Below are positions 26,137 to 35,495 of a DNA stretch of 64,000 bases, in pieces. The notes under the pieces were generated by a model. It was not told where the DNA came from. It ran no database searches and was given only the letters and a program-made list of their open reading frames with translations. Source of the stretch: Halomonas alimentaria. GTDB taxonomy: Bacteria; Pseudomonadota; Gammaproteobacteria; Pseudomonadales; Halomonadaceae. The stretch spans positions 3,194,829-3,258,828 of the forward strand of contig NZ_WUTT01000001.1 in NCBI RefSeq assembly GCF_009902005.1. The letters run 5' to 3'. Positions within the stretch are counted from its first letter, which is position 1, and every line of letters begins with the position of its first letter. The translations under genes were made by a program, and so were the position numbers.

Positions 26137-27262
26137 CTTGCGCTCCTCTGTCGGGCGTGGCGGTGTGGCGGCGAGCCCACTTGCGCCCCGAGGCGCGACG
26201 CAGGCGGCGGCTGGGCAGGCGGGTCAGGCCACCCAGGCGGGTGACCAGGGCCTCGGTGAGGCGTGCCAGCTCACGGTTGAGCCACAGGTAGCCGCTGGGG
26301 CTGAACAGCGCCCGTCCCTGCGCACTGACCGCGGTGGTGGCGAGCGGGGCGTAACGCTGGAGGTCGAACTGGCTGATCTCGACCGCGATGGGCTGGCCGG
26401 TACGCACCTGATAGGCCAGGGTGCCCAGCTCCCGGGCGAGGCGGTGCTGTTCGTCGCGCAGCCCTTCCATCGCCTCGATGCGATCATGGCCGGCACGGGT
26501 GTTCCAGTGGGTCTCCAGCAGCAGCTCGATGGTCGAGAGCATGCGCCGCTGCAGGGAGATGATGTCATCCAGCTCGTCGCGCCGCAGGCGGCGTTCGCGA
26601 TGGATGGCATCGACCAGGCCGCGCTGCTTGACCAGTGCCGAGCTGGCGGCCTTGAGCAGGGCGCGGGTATCGATATCCAGGGCCGCCGAGGCGGTGGTGT
26701 GCACGTGGAACAGGCGCGCCATGCGATCGAGGTTCTCGGCCAGCATGAAGCGCATCATGTCGGTGGCCTTCTGGGGCAGTACCAGCACCGTGATCACGAT
26801 GCCGACCAGGGTACCCAGCAGCACGTCGAAGGCGCGCCACAGTCCCACATCCAGGGCGTGGCTGCCGTCGCCGACCACCAGCAGCAGGCTGATGGCGAAC
26901 ATCAGGCCGCTATAGCCGTGTCGATTGCCGAAGGTGAGCCAGGTGGCGATGCCGATGGCGACCAGACTGCCGGCGGGGATCAGCAGCGGCAGGTCGATGG
27001 GCAGCAGGATCAACAGCAGGCCGGAGGCCGCGCCGAGCACGGTGCCCAGCAGCCGCTGGCGCCCCTTGTCGAGCACACCGCCGATATGTGGCAGGTTGCC
27101 CATCACCATCACGGTGCTGACCAGCGCCCAGCCGGAGTGGGGGATCGCGAACAGGCGGATGATGATAAAGGTGGTCGTCAGCGCCAGCAGCACGCGCAGG
27201 ACATGCAGTCGGCGACGATAGCGGTAGGTAAAGAAGGGGTCGCGCAGGGGCGGCAGATTCAT
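26117..27262 (-). CDS. FUSC family membrane protein
   Basis: This 381-residue protein has about six membrane helices in its first half, including a GWALVSTVMVMGNLPHIGGV segment with following RLLGTVLGAASG, a typical FUSC (fusaric acid resistance / YccS-like) motif. A cytosolic helical second half follows. Some relatives are half-size aromatic-acid or drug exporters. The ATG at 27262 is taken; a TTG one codon earlier is in frame. It lies 47 bases downstream of tRNA-Leu and may be read through from the tRNA cluster. The substrate is unknown. Confidence 0.8.
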   Translation of the reverse strand: MNLPPLRDPFFTYRYRRRLHVLRVLLALTTTFIIIRLFAIPHSGWALVSTVMVMGNLPHIGGVLDKGRQRLLGTVLGAASGLLLILLPIDLPLLIPAGSLVAIGIATWLTFGNRHGYSGLMFAISLLLVVGDGSHALDVGLWRAFDVLLGTLVGIVITVLVLPQKATDMMRFMLAENLDRMARLFHVHTTASAALDIDTRALLKAASSALVKQRGLVDAIHRERRLRRDELDDIISLQRRMLSTIELLLETHWNTRAGHDRIEAMEGLRDEQHRLARELGTLAYQVRTGQPIAVEISQFDLQRYAPLATTAVSAQGRALFSPSGYLWLNRELARLTEALVTRLGGLTRLPSRRLRRASGRKWARRHTATPDRGAQDAPRQP

Positions 27263-27309
27263 CAAGCGTTTGCCCCGCAGAGGTATCGACTAGCGCATCG
27301 ACTGATGGC

Positions 27310-27396
27310 TGGTGCCCGGAGCCGGGCTCGAACCGGCACGGTGTCGCCACCGAGGGATTTTAAGTCCCTTGCGTCTACCAATTTCGCCATCCGGGC
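27310..27396 (-). tRNA. leuZ: tRNA-Leu (anticodon UAA)
   Basis: This 87-base gene has acceptor arms GCCCGGA and TCCGGGC, an encoded CCA, a long variable arm, and the anticodon loop CTTAAAA with anticodon TAA. It is third in the Gly-Cys-Leu tRNA cluster read from the minus strand, as in E. coli glyW-cysT-leuZ. Confidence 0.97.
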
Positions 27397-27430
27397 GGCA
27401 CGGTGTCGGGCAGTACAGGAAATCGGGGAG

Positions 27431-27504
27431 TGGAGGCTGGAGTCGGAATCGAACCGGCGTACACGGAGTTGCAGTCCGCTGCATAACCACTCTGCCATCC
27501 AGCC
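27431..27504 (-). tRNA. cysT: tRNA-Cys (anticodon GCA)
   Basis: This 74-base gene has acceptor arms GGCTGGA and TCCAGCC, discriminator U, an encoded CCA, and an anticodon stem-loop with GCA between GGACT and AACTCC. It is the middle gene of the tRNA cluster downstream of pgsA. Confidence 0.97.
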
Positions 27505-27530
27505 TCATCGAGTCGGGCCATTCGAAGGAA

Positions 27531-27605
27531 TGGAGCGGGAAACGAGATTCGAACTCGCGACCCTCGCCTTGGCAAGGCGATGCTCTACCACTGAGCTATT
27601 CCCGC
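27531..27605 (-). tRNA. glyW: tRNA-Gly (anticodon GCC)
   Basis: This 75-base gene has acceptor arms GCGGGAA and TTCCCGC, discriminator U, an encoded CCA, and the anticodon stem-loop CGCCTTGCCAAGGCG with anticodon GCC. It is first in the cluster, 75 bases after pgsA. Confidence 0.97.
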
Positions 27606-27680
27606 CTGACTCGAGAGCGAATTATACGGATAAGCCGGTGACTGTCAAACGTTTTTGCGCCTCGCTTACTGGGTCACTGC

Positions 27681-28229
27681 CTACATGGAGCGCCGGAGGT
27701 GGGGCCAGGCCGCGCGAAGGTAGAGAACCATCGACCACAGCGTGAGCGCGGCGGCCACGTAGAGCGTTACCACCGCCAGCATGGCGATGGGGGTGCCGGG
27801 GGCGAAGGCCAGCAGCAGGAAGATCGCCACCATCTGCAGGGTGGTCTTGAGCTTGCCGATCCAGGACACCGCGACGCTGCCACGCTTGCCCATCTCGGCC
27901 ATCCACTCGCGCAGTGCCGAGATCACGATCTCGCGGCCGATGATCACCAGCGCCGGCAGGGTCAGCCAGATCACGTCGTAGCGCTCGATCATCAGCGCCA
28001 GGGCCACCGCCACCATCAGCTTGTCGGCCACCGGGTCGAGGAAGGCGCCAAACGGGGTAGTCTGGTTCCAGCGCCTGGCCAGGTAGCCGTCGAGCCAGTC
28101 GGTGACCGAGGCCAGGGCGAAGAAGCCGGCGGCCAGCGGCATGCTCCAGGTGAAGGGCAGATAGAACAGCACCACCAGCAGCGGGATGAAGGCGATACGG
28201 ACCAGGGTGAGGATATTCGGGATGTTCAT
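27681..28229 (-). CDS. pgsA: CDP-diacylglycerol--glycerol-3-phosphate 3-phosphatidyltransferase
   Basis: This 182-residue membrane protein begins [20 protein letters not shown] and carries the CDP-alcohol phosphotransferase motif [20 protein letters not shown] followed by LDPVADK (Asp-Gly-x2-Ala-Arg-x8-Gly-x3-Asp-x3-Asp). It makes phosphatidylglycerophosphate, the precursor of phosphatidylglycerol and cardiolipin. It lies 70 bases after uvrC on the same strand, followed by the tRNA cluster, matching the E. coli order. Confidence 0.96.
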   Translation of the reverse strand: MNIPNILTLVRIAFIPLLVVLFYLPFTWSMPLAAGFFALASVTDWLDGYLARRWNQTTPFGAFLDPVADKLMVAVALALMIERYDVIWLTLPALVIIGREIVISALREWMAEMGKRGSVAVSWIGKLKTTLQMVAIFLLLAFAPGTPIAMLAVVTLYVAAALTLWSMVLYLRAAWPHLRRSM

Positions 28230-28299
28230 CGCGCGAAGCTGTCCTTGCCGGTGATGGGGAGCGTTGAGCGTTGACGTATTCTATCCCCCTTGGCGGCCA

Positions 28300-30114
28300 T
28301 CATCCATGTAGGGCGCGATGGATCGTCTCGGCCAGGCTGTCGCTGATGCCCGGCACCCGGGCGAGTTCGTCGCGGCTGGCCTGCTTGACCCCCTGCAAAC
28401 CACCGAAGAAGCGCAGCAGTTCGCGCCGGCGCTTGGGGCCCACGCCGGCGATACCCTCGAGGGTCGAGGTGCGGCGTACCTTGTCGCGGCGGGTGCGGTG
28501 GCCGGTGATGGCGAAGCGGTGCGACTCGTCGCGGATGTGCTGGATCAGGTGCAGCGCCGGAGAGGAGGCCTCGAGGTTCAGCGTCCGCTCCACGGTCTCC
28601 AGGAACAGCGTCTCCAGGCCCGCCTTGCGGGTGGTGCCCTTGGCCACGCCGAGCAGGGTGATGCCGGTGACCCCAAGGGATTCGAGCACCTCGCGGGCCA
28701 TGTTGAGCTGCCCCTTGCCGCCATCCACGACGAGCACGTCCGGCGCCTGGCCCTCGCCCTCCTTGACGCGTCGGAAGCGGCGGGTCAGCGCCTGCTGCAT
28801 GGCCGCGTAGTCGTCGCCCGCCGCGACGCCCTCGATATTGAAGCGCCGGTAATCCGACTTGCGTGGCCCGTTCTGGTCGAACACCACGCAGGAGGCGACG
28901 GTGGCCTCGCCGTGACTGTGGCTGATATCGAAGCACTCCAGCCGCGCCGGGGGTGCCTGCATGCCAAGGGCCTCGCGCAGCGCCTCGAAGCGTCGTGCAA
29001 GCTGGTTCTGGCTGGCAAGCTGGCCGGCCAGTTGTTGTTCGGCATTGGTGCGCGCCAGCTCCTTCCACTGGGCGCGATGGCCGCGCACCTGGTCGGTAAT
29101 GCGTACGCGGCGGCCGGCGCGCTCGCCGAGTGCCCGGGCGATCAGCTCGGCATCCGGGACGGGGTGGCTGGTGATCACCTCACGGGGAATCTCCCGGGCC
29201 TGACCCAGGTAGTACTGGCTGATGAAATCGCCGAGCAGCGCCTCCTCGGACAGGTCCAGGCCGTTGGCGGGGGCGTGGTGGCGGGCCCCCAGCAGGCGCC
29301 CCTGGCGGATCGCCAGCACCGAGATGCACAGCGCCCCGGGGCGGCTGGCCAGCGCAAAGGCGTCGGCGTCGCCATCCCCGGTGTCCACGAACTGGCGCTG
29401 CTGCAGCTGGCGCAGCTGCTGGACCTGGTCACGCAGCCGTGCCGCTTCCTCGAAGGCCAGTTCGCGGCTGGCCGCCTCCATGGCATCGCTCAGCTCGCGG
29501 GTGACCTGTTCGCTCTTGCCCTCCAGGCACTGCACAGCGTGTTCCAGGTCGCGGCGGTAGTCGGCCTCGCTGATGTAGCCCACGCAGGGCGCGCTGCAGC
29601 GATTGATCTGGTACTGCAGGCAGGGGCGTGTGCGGTGGGCGAAGACGCTGTCCTCGCAGTTGCGGATGCGGAAGATCTTCTGCATCAGCGAGAGGCTGTC
29701 GCGCACCGCGTGGCTGCTGGGGTAGGGGCCCAGGTAGCGGCCGTCATCGCGGCGCTGGCGGGCGCGCTTGTACTCCAGGGCCGGGAAGGGATGGCGGTCC
29801 GTGACGAAGACGAAGGGGTAGGACTTGTCATCACGCAACAGGATGTTATAGGGCGGGCGCAGCTCCTTGATCAGGGTCTGCTCGAGCAGCAGGGCCTCTG
29901 TCTCGCTGTTGGTCACCGTGACCTGGATATCGGCGATGCGTCCCACCAGCGCCTGGGTCTTGGTGTTGAGTGCGCCACGGAAGTAGCTGGCCAGGCGCGC
30001 CTTCAGGCGGCGCGCCTTGCCGATATAGAGGGTGTCGCCAGCTGCGTCGAGCATGCGGTAGACGCCGGGGGCCTCGCTGACGTGGGCCAGGAAGCGGCGA
30101 TGGTCGAAGGTCAT
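28300..30114 (-). CDS. uvrC: Excinuclease ABC subunit C
   Basis: This 604-residue protein has an N-terminal GIY-YIG nuclease (GVYRMLDAAGDTLYIGKARR), a Cys-containing region with CLQYQINRCSAPCVGYISEA, a UVR helix pair near residue 205, the RNase H-like second nuclease (ECFDISHSHGEATVASCVVF) and C-terminal HhH repeats (GIAGVGPKRRRELLRFFGGL). It makes both incisions beside UvrB-marked DNA damage. It lies 10 bases downstream of gacA. Confidence 0.97.
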   Translation of the reverse strand: MTFDHRRFLAHVSEAPGVYRMLDAAGDTLYIGKARRLKARLASYFRGALNTKTQALVGRIADIQVTVTNSETEALLLEQTLIKELRPPYNILLRDDKSYPFVFVTDRHPFPALEYKRARQRRDDGRYLGPYPSSHAVRDSLSLMQKIFRIRNCEDSVFAHRTRPCLQYQINRCSAPCVGYISEADYRRDLEHAVQCLEGKSEQVTRELSDAMEAASRELAFEEAARLRDQVQQLRQLQQRQFVDTGDGDADAFALASRPGALCISVLAIRQGRLLGARHHAPANGLDLSEEALLGDFISQYYLGQAREIPREVITSHPVPDAELIARALGERAGRRVRITDQVRGHRAQWKELARTNAEQQLAGQLASQNQLARRFEALREALGMQAPPARLECFDISHSHGEATVASCVVFDQNGPRKSDYRRFNIEGVAAGDDYAAMQQALTRRFRRVKEGEGQAPDVLVVDGGKGQLNMAREVLESLGVTGITLLGVAKGTTRKAGLETLFLETVERTLNLEASSPALHLIQHIRDESHRFAITGHRTRRDKVRRTSTLEGIAGVGPKRRRELLRFFGGLQGVKQASRDELARVPGISDSLAETIHRALHG

Positions 30115-30124
30115 GGCTCGCAGA

Positions 30125-30772
30125 TTACTGGAGGCTGGAGAAGCCTTCCACCAACCCGTGGCGAAGCCCCAGGTGGGTGAGCTCCACGTCGGAGTTGACC
30201 CCGAGCTTCTCGAAGACGCGATAGCGGTAAGTGTTCACCGTCTTGGGGCTGAGGAACAGGCGGTCGGAGATGTCCGCGACCTTCTGGCAGTTGATGATCA
30301 TCATCGCCACCTGCATCTCCCGGGAGGAGAGCTCGTCGAAGGGGTTCTCCGGCGCATCGATACGTGACAGTACCAGACGCTGTGCCACGTCGGGGCTGAC
30401 ATAGCGTTGGCCGTGGAATACCTCGCGGATGGCGCCAACCATCTCGTCGTGCTTGGAGTCCTTGCTGACCAGGCCCCAGGCGCCGGCATCCAGCAGGCGC
30501 TGGGCGAAGGTATCCTCCAGCCAGGCGGTCAGGATCAGCACCCGGGCATCCGGCAGGGTGCGGGTGATCTTGCGGGTGGCTTCGAGCCCGCCGATACCCG
30601 GCATGCGCACGTCCATCAGCACCACGTCGGGCTTGAGGCGGCGGGTCTGGGTGATCGCTTCCTCGCCATTCGAGGCCTCGCCGATGACCCGCAGGTCCTT
30701 CTCGGCATTCAGCAGGTGGGCCAGGCTGGTCCTTATCAGGTGGTGGTCATCGGCAATGAGTACCTTGATCAA
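30125..30772 (-). CDS. gacA: Response regulator GacA/UvrY
   Basis: The 215-residue protein has a receiver domain (IKVLIADDHHLIRTSLAHLL; phospho-Asp in PDVVLMDVRMPG) and a LuxR-type helix-turn-helix (LSSREMQVAMMI, then ADISDRLFLSPKTVNTYRYR). Partnered with a GacS/BarA kinase, it activates small RNAs that titrate CsrA/RsmA. I favour the TTG at 30772, with GGAG upstream, because it gives the standard N-terminus and length; an ATG at 30811 would add 13 residues with a poor ribosome site. It is first in gacA-uvrC-pgsA. Confidence 0.93.
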   Translation of the reverse strand: MIKVLIADDHHLIRTSLAHLLNAEKDLRVIGEASNGEEAITQTRRLKPDVVLMDVRMPGIGGLEATRKITRTLPDARVLILTAWLEDTFAQRLLDAGAWGLVSKDSKHDEMVGAIREVFHGQRYVSPDVAQRLVLSRIDAPENPFDELSSREMQVAMMIINCQKVADISDRLFLSPKTVNTYRYRVFEKLGVNSDVELTHLGLRHGLVEGFSSLQ

Positions 30773-30909
30773 GGCGGGTGACTCCTGAACGGCTCGGCGG
30801 TGGCGAGACATCTCATCGAAAGGGGCGGGTCATTAGTGGGGTAAAGAGTCGCACAACTGGCCGTAGGGAGGAAAGCCTACTTAGGCAGGGAGGGTCATGA
30901 AAAAAGGAC

Positions 30910-30938
30910 TTGACGCGACACCCTCGGGACCGTATTAT
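30910..30938 (+). promoter_or_regulatory. Sigma-70 promoter of tRNA-Ala
   Basis: TTGACG at 30910-30915 and TATTAT at 30933-30938 are separated by 17 bases, an almost ideal housekeeping promoter. The following GC-rich stretch (GCCCCG) resembles the discriminator of stringently controlled stable RNA promoters. The tRNA begins 31 bases after the -10. Confidence 0.85.
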
Positions 30939-30969
30939 TTGCCCCGTTCTCGCGATGGCGAGACGACGT

Positions 30970-31045
30970 GGGGCCTTAGCTCAGCTGGGAGAGCGCAACA
31001 CTGGCAGTGTTGAGGTCAGCGGTTCGATCCCGCTAGGCTCCACCA
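30970..31045 (+). tRNA. tRNA-Ala (anticodon GGC)
   Basis: This 76-base gene has acceptor arms GGGGCCT and AGGCTCC (one G-U pair), discriminator A, an encoded CCA, and the anticodon stem-loop ACACTGGCAGTGT with anticodon GGC. It has its own promoter and terminator and so appears monocistronic. Confidence 0.97.
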
Positions 31046-31063
31046 ACAAGACATCTCGAATCA

Positions 31064-31095
31064 GCCGCTTAGCGCACCCCGCTAGGCGGCTTTTT
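31064..31095 (+). terminator. Rho-independent terminator of tRNA-Ala
   Basis: An 11-bp stem, GCCGCTTAGCG and CGCTAGGCGGC with one G-U pair and a five-base loop, is followed at once by TTTTT. It lies 18 bases after the tRNA. Confidence 0.92.
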
Positions 31096-31277
31096 CGTGT
31101 GCCCGAGGGGGCGCATCGTGTTTCCTGCGCGTACGGAGTGGCGTTGGCGTGTAGGGAGAGCGGCAGGCGCGCCATGGCGTCGACATGTCGCAGGATCATT
31201 GACGTTTGCCGTCTGGTGCCGGCCGCCGCGCTTGCGTACTCTGTTGGCACATTCACGAGTGTATGGAAGCGGGCGAG

Positions 31278-32519
31278 ATGGCTGACGAGGCGCGGGCGCT
31301 GGACGAACTGGCCGATCAAGTGTCGCGGACCCTGGAGCAGGGCAGAGGGCGACGTCGCCTGGCAGTCATGTTCTGGGGCCTGCTGTTGCTGCTGGTGGCG
31401 GTGGCGGCGTGGTGGTGGTGGCCCGAGGAGGAGACAACCCGCTGGCAGCAGGTGGCGCTTGAGCGTGGCGACATGCGGCTGACCGCGACGGCCACCGGCA
31501 ACCTGGCGGCGAAGAGCGAGGTGACGGTTGGCGCCGAGATCTCCGGGTTGATCACCGAGGTGAACGTCGCCGAGAACGATGCCGTGGCACAAGGCCAGGT
31601 GCTGGCGCGCTTCGACACCGAGGAGCTGGAGGTCGCGCTGACCCAGGCCGAGGCCCGCCACGCCTCGGCCGTTGCGGCGGTGGACGAGGCCCTGGCCACC
31701 CAGGAGGAGGCGGTGCTGGCCGAGCGTCGCCTGGCCTCCCTGGTGGCCCGGCAGAGCGTCTCGCGTGAGGCGCTGGATACCGCTCGAGCCACCCGCAAGC
31801 GCGCCGATGCTCGGGTGGTGACGAGTCGTGCGGCGGTGCTGGAGGCAGAGGCGGCGGTCAGCCAGGCGCGAACCCGCCTGGGCAAGAGCGTGATCACCTC
31901 ACCTATCGACGGGGTGGTGCTGAAGCGCCAGGTGGAACCGGGCAATACCGTGGCGGCCAATTTCCAGGCGCCGGAGCTGTTCCTGCTCGCCGAGGACCTC
32001 CAGGTGATGGAACTGCATGTGGCGGTGGACGAGGCCGATGTGGGCCTGGTGGCCGCGGGGCAGCCCGCACGGTTCGGGGTGGATGCCTGGCCCAACCGCG
32101 AATTCGAGGCCGAGGTGCTGTCGGTCTACCTCTATCCCACCATCGAGAACAACGTGGTGACCTATACCGCAGTGCTCGGCGTGGACAACACCGAGGAGCT
32201 GCTGCGACCGGGCATGACCGCCACCGCCACCATCACCACCGGCGAGCGTCACGACGTACTGCTGCTGCCCAACCAGGCGCTGCGCTTCTCTCCGCCGGCG
32301 GCACAGGATGCCGGCGGAAGCCTGATGATGGGGCCGCCGGGCATGCGCGGCGGCGGCCAGGCAGCCGCCGGCAATGCCGTCTGGGTGCTGCGCGATGGCT
32401 CGCCGCTGCGGGTGCCGGTGCGTACCGGCTACACCGACGGGCAGCACACCGAACTGCTGGGCGGTGACCTGGCCGAGGGTGACGAGGTGCTGGTGGGGGT
32501 GCAGGCCGATGCCCGCTGA
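31278..32519 (+). CDS. MacA-type periplasmic adaptor (membrane fusion protein)
   Basis: This 413-residue protein has one N-terminal membrane anchor (LAVMFWGLLLLLVAVAAWWW), a biotinyl-lipoyl half (GLITEVNVAENDAVAQGQVL), a long helical hairpin rich in Ala/Glu/Arg (about 120-200), the second lipoyl half (SPIDGVVLKRQVEPGNTVAA) and a beta-barrel domain. It links an inner-membrane ABC transporter to an outer-membrane channel. The C-terminal part has a Gly/Met-rich stretch (MMGPPGMRGGG). The start is uncertain (31278 or 31263). It overlaps the ATPase gene by 11 bases. No outer-membrane partner is adjacent. Confidence 0.88.
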   Translation: MADEARALDELADQVSRTLEQGRGRRRLAVMFWGLLLLLVAVAAWWWWPEEETTRWQQVALERGDMRLTATATGNLAAKSEVTVGAEISGLITEVNVAENDAVAQGQVLARFDTEELEVALTQAEARHASAVAAVDEALATQEEAVLAERRLASLVARQSVSREALDTARATRKRADARVVTSRAAVLEAEAAVSQARTRLGKSVITSPIDGVVLKRQVEPGNTVAANFQAPELFLLAEDLQVMELHVAVDEADVGLVAAGQPARFGVDAWPNREFEAEVLSVYLYPTIENNVVTYTAVLGVDNTEELLRPGMTATATITTGERHDVLLLPNQALRFSPPAAQDAGGSLMMGPPGMRGGGQAAAGNAVWVLRDGSPLRVPVRTGYTDGQHTELLGGDLAEGDEVLVGVQADAR

Positions 32520-33243
32520 GGCCGGACTGGCACCGGCCAGGGGGCTGCCGATCCTCGAGATGCGCGGCATCCGCAAGGTCTACGGCAGTGGTGGAACGGC
32601 AGTGCACGCCCTGGCCGGGGTGGATCTGACCATTCGTGCCGGGGAGTTCGTGGCGGTCATGGGGCCGAGCGGCTCCGGCAAGTCCACCTGCATGAACCTG
32701 CTGGGCTGCCTCGACGTGCCCAGTGCCGGGGAATACCGCTTCTGCGGCGTGCCGGTGGCGGGACTCTCCCGGGATGCCCTGGCGTTGCTGCGCCGCCACT
32801 ACATGGGCTTCGTGTTCCAGAGCTTCAACCTGCTGCCACGCATCACGGCGCTGGACAACGTGGCGCTGCCACTGGTCTATGCCGGCGAGGGGCGTGAGCG
32901 CCGGCGCCGCCGCGCCATGGCGACGCTGACATCGGTAGGCCTGGCGCAGCGTGCCATGGCGACCTCGAGCCAACTCTCCGGCGGCCAGCAGCAGCGGGTG
33001 GCCATCGCCAGGGCCCTGGTCACCGAGCCGCCACTGCTGCTCGCCGATGAGCCTACCGGCAACCTGGATACCGCGCGTGCCGAGGAGATCATGGGCCTGC
33101 TCGCCGCACTGCGTGCCGACCGTGACATCACCATCGTGATGGTCACCCATGAGCCGGATATCGCCGCCCATGCCGACCGGGTGCTCTACTTCGTGGATGG
33201 TCGCCTGACCCGCGACGGCACCCCGGCGGAGGTGCTGACATGA
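32509..33243 (+). CDS. MacB-type ABC transporter ATP-binding protein
   Basis: This 244-residue ABC ATPase has Walker [11 protein letters not shown]-loop [10 protein letters not shown], signature [15 protein letters not shown], Walker [13 protein letters not shown] and switch His in MVTHEPDIA. It belongs to the LolD/MacB ATPase group, which powers export of lipoproteins, peptides or macrolides without moving substrate through the membrane bilayer. Here the ATPase and permease are separate genes, unlike fused E. coli MacB. It overlaps the adaptor gene and, by 4 bases, the permease gene. Confidence 0.92.
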   Translation: MPAEAGLAPARGLPILEMRGIRKVYGSGGTAVHALAGVDLTIRAGEFVAVMGPSGSGKSTCMNLLGCLDVPSAGEYRFCGVPVAGLSRDALALLRRHYMGFVFQSFNLLPRITALDNVALPLVYAGEGRERRRRRAMATLTSVGLAQRAMATSSQLSGGQQQRVAIARALVTEPPLLLADEPTGNLDTARAEEIMGLLAALRADRDITIVMVTHEPDIAAHADRVLYFVDGRLTRDGTPAEVLT

Positions 33244-34448
33244 GGCTTGCAGATACCCTGGGCATGGCCGTGCAGGCCATCGTGCGCAACAAGCTGCGCT
33301 CCTTCCTGACTACCCTGGGCATCATTATCGGCGTGGCCAGCGTGGTGGCCATGGTCCATCTGGGCCAGTCGGCCACGCGCAGCGTCACCGAACAGATCGC
33401 CAGCATCGGCTCCAACCTGCTATTCGTGATGCCCGGTACCGCCCAGCGCGGCCCCGGCGGGGTGCGAACCAGTGCCGAGCCCTTCGCCATGGATGATGTG
33501 GAGGCGCTGCGCCGCGAGATCGAGGGCATCCTGGTGGCGCCCGGGCTCTCGCGCTCAACCAGTGTGGTGCTGGGCAATGCCAACGAGACGCTGAGCGTGG
33601 AGGGCACCAGCAACGAGTACTTCACGGTGCGCAACCACGCGGTGGCCCAGGGGCGCGGCTTCGAGGAGGCGGAGCAGCGCGCCGGGGCGGCGGTGTGCGT
33701 GATCGGCCAGACCGTGGTGGACGAGATGTACGGCCTGCAGGAGCCCCTGGGCAGCACCCTGCGGGTGGGGCGCACCGCCTGCCAGGTGGTGGGCGTGCTG
33801 GAGGCCAAGGGGCAGTCCATGGGGCAGGATCGCGACAAGGCGGTGCTGATGCCGATCAAGGCGGTGCAGCGCCGCCTGGTCGGTGAACTGGATGTCAGCG
33901 TTGTCTACGTCTCGGCGCTGGTCGACGGCACCACCCAGCGGGTGCAGGGGGAGATCGAGGCGCTGCTGCGTCAGCGTCGCCGCCTGGCCGAGGGGGAGCC
34001 GGACGACTTCTATGTGCGGGATACCCAGGACATCGCCGACGCCCTGGAGCAGACCACCGCCACCCTGACCATCCTGCTCGGCGCCATCGCCGCGGTGAGC
34101 CTGCTGGTGGGCGGCATCGGCATCATGAACATCATGCTGGTGTCAGTGACCGAGCGGACCCGGGAGATCGGCATCCGCCTGGCCATCGGTGCGCGCAGCG
34201 GCGATGTGCAGACCCAGTTCCTGGTGGAGTCGGTGCTGCTGGCCACCCTGGGCGGCCTGGTCGGGCTGGTGCTGGGCGTGGGCGGCACCTGGCTGGTGAC
34301 CGAGAAGCTGGGGATGCCCTTCGTGCTCTCGCCTGCGGTGATGGCGCTGGGCTTCTCGTTCTCGGTGGCCATCGGGGTGGCCTTCGGCTACTTCCCGGCC
34401 CGCAAGGCGGCGCGCCTCAACCCCATCGAGGCGCTGCGCCACGAGTAG
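33240..34448 (+). CDS. MacB-type ABC transporter permease
   Basis: This 402-residue protein has the four-helix MacB/FtsX layout. A first helix (SFLTTLGIIIGVASVVAMVH) leads into a large periplasmic MacB_PCD domain (about 45-260), then three C-terminal helices with GGIGIMNIMLVSVTERTREI and IGIRLAIGAR, and the final ARLNPIEALRHE, a typical family ending. With the two upstream genes it forms a mechanotransmission-type exporter. The substrate cannot be told from sequence. Its stop lies 7 bases from the stop of convergent thiG. Confidence 0.92.
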   Translation: MRLADTLGMAVQAIVRNKLRSFLTTLGIIIGVASVVAMVHLGQSATRSVTEQIASIGSNLLFVMPGTAQRGPGGVRTSAEPFAMDDVEALRREIEGILVAPGLSRSTSVVLGNANETLSVEGTSNEYFTVRNHAVAQGRGFEEAEQRAGAAVCVIGQTVVDEMYGLQEPLGSTLRVGRTACQVVGVLEAKGQSMGQDRDKAVLMPIKAVQRRLVGELDVSVVYVSALVDGTTQRVQGEIEALLRQRRRLAEGEPDDFYVRDTQDIADALEQTTATLTILLGAIAAVSLLVGGIGIMNIMLVSVTERTREIGIRLAIGARSGDVQTQFLVESVLLATLGGLVGLVLGVGGTWLVTEKLGMPFVLSPAVMALGFSFSVAIGVAFGYFPARKAARLNPIEALRHE

Positions 34449-34455
34449 CCGGGTC

Positions 34456-35253
34456 TCAGGGCTTACTGTGCCAGAAGGGCTGGCCCAGGGTCGGGGTGCT
34501 GGGGCTTGCCGTCTGGCGCTGCTCCATCAGTCCGGCCCGGTGGGCCTCGCGCCCCGCCTCGATGGCTCGGGCGAAGGCGCCCGCCATCTGTGCCGGCCGG
34601 CGTGCCCTGGCCACGGCGGTGTTGAGCAGCACGCCGTCGAAGCCCATCTCCATGGCCTCGGCGGCCTGGGAGGGGGCGCCGAGGCCGGCATCGATGATCA
34701 GTGGCACGTCGAGGCGTTCGCGCAGGGTGCGCAGGGCGTAACGGTTCATCAGTCCGCGTCCGGTGCCGATGGGCGCGCCCCAGGGCATCAGCGCCTGGCA
34801 GCCGGCCTCGTGCAGTCGCTGGCAGAGCACCAGGTCGTCGGTGCAGTAGGGCAACACCTTGAAGCCCTGGTCGATCAGTTCCCGGGCGGCCTCCAGCAGG
34901 CCGAAGGGGTCGGGCTGCAGGTTGTAGTCGTCGCCGATCACCTCGAGCTTGATCCAGGGGGTGTCGAACAGCTCCCGGGACATCTCGGCCAGGGTGATCG
35001 CCTCCCGGGCGGAGCGACAGCCGGCGGTATTGGGCAGCAGCCGGCAGCCGCTCTCGCGCAGGATCTGCCAGAAGGCGTCGCCGTCGCCGCCGGCGGGGTT
35101 CTGGCGGCGCAGCCCCAGGGTGAGCATGTCGCAGCCGGCGGCGGCGATCGCCTCCTGCATCACCCTGGGTGAAGGGTAGAGGGCGGTGCCCAGCAGGAAA
35201 CGGCTGGTGAAGGCCTCGCCATAGAGCACCAGGGCGTCGTTGCGAGTGTTCAT
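34456..35253 (-). CDS. thiG: Thiazole synthase
   Basis: This 265-residue protein has [20 protein letters not shown], the Schiff-base Lys region [23 protein letters not shown] and the phosphate-binding [20 protein letters not shown] followed by LLNTAVARA. It forms the thiazole phosphate ring of thiamine from DXP, the ThiS thiocarboxylate and dehydroglycine. The start at 35253 shares a base with the thiS stop. It is the last gene of thiO-thiS-thiG, under a TPP riboswitch. Confidence 0.96.
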   Translation of the reverse strand: MNTRNDALVLYGEAFTSRFLLGTALYPSPRVMQEAIAAAGCDMLTLGLRRQNPAGGDGDAFWQILRESGCRLLPNTAGCRSAREAITLAEMSRELFDTPWIKLEVIGDDYNLQPDPFGLLEAARELIDQGFKVLPYCTDDLVLCQRLHEAGCQALMPWGAPIGTGRGLMNRYALRTLRERLDVPLIIDAGLGAPSQAAEAMEMGFDGVLLNTAVARARRPAQMAGAFARAIEAGREAHRAGLMEQRQTASPSTPTLGQPFWHSKP

Positions 35254-35462
35254 CAGCCACCTCCTACCGGGGCCACGATATCGATGCGGTCGCCGTCGTC
35301 GAGGGTGCGCTCGGGCCAGGTGGAGCGGGGGGCGAAGGCGTCGTTGATGGCCACGGCGACGCGTCGCTCGCCGTACCCCCAGCGCTCCAGGGCCTGGTCC
35401 AGGGCGGTACCCTCGGGCAGCCGGGTGGCATCGCCATTGAGGCTCAGGGTGATCTCGTTCAT
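35253..35462 (-). CDS. thiS: Sulfur carrier protein ThiS
   Basis: This 69-residue ubiquitin-like protein has a [13 protein letters not shown]-terminus. The terminal Gly is adenylated and converted to a thiocarboxylate that donates sulfur to ThiG. The common ending is Gly-Gly; here it is Gly-Gly-Gly. The [20 protein letters not shown] region matches the ThiS fold. It is coupled to thiG by a TGATG overlap. Confidence 0.92.
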   Translation of the reverse strand: MNEITLSLNGDATRLPEGTALDQALERWGYGERRVAVAINDAFAPRSTWPERTLDDGDRIDIVAPVGGG

Positions 35463-35495
35463 GGGGCACTCCTCTTCAACGGTTTCGACGCCGGG

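Noticed and set aside
25988..27745. Long plus-strand reading frame opposite FUSC and tRNA genes
   Set aside because: It runs through nadB, FUSC, and three tRNAs on the other strand, so it cannot be a real gene.
35253..35462. Gly-Gly-Gly end of ThiS as a defect
   Set aside because: The terminal Gly needed for thiocarboxylate formation is intact, and the gene is coupled normally to thiG.
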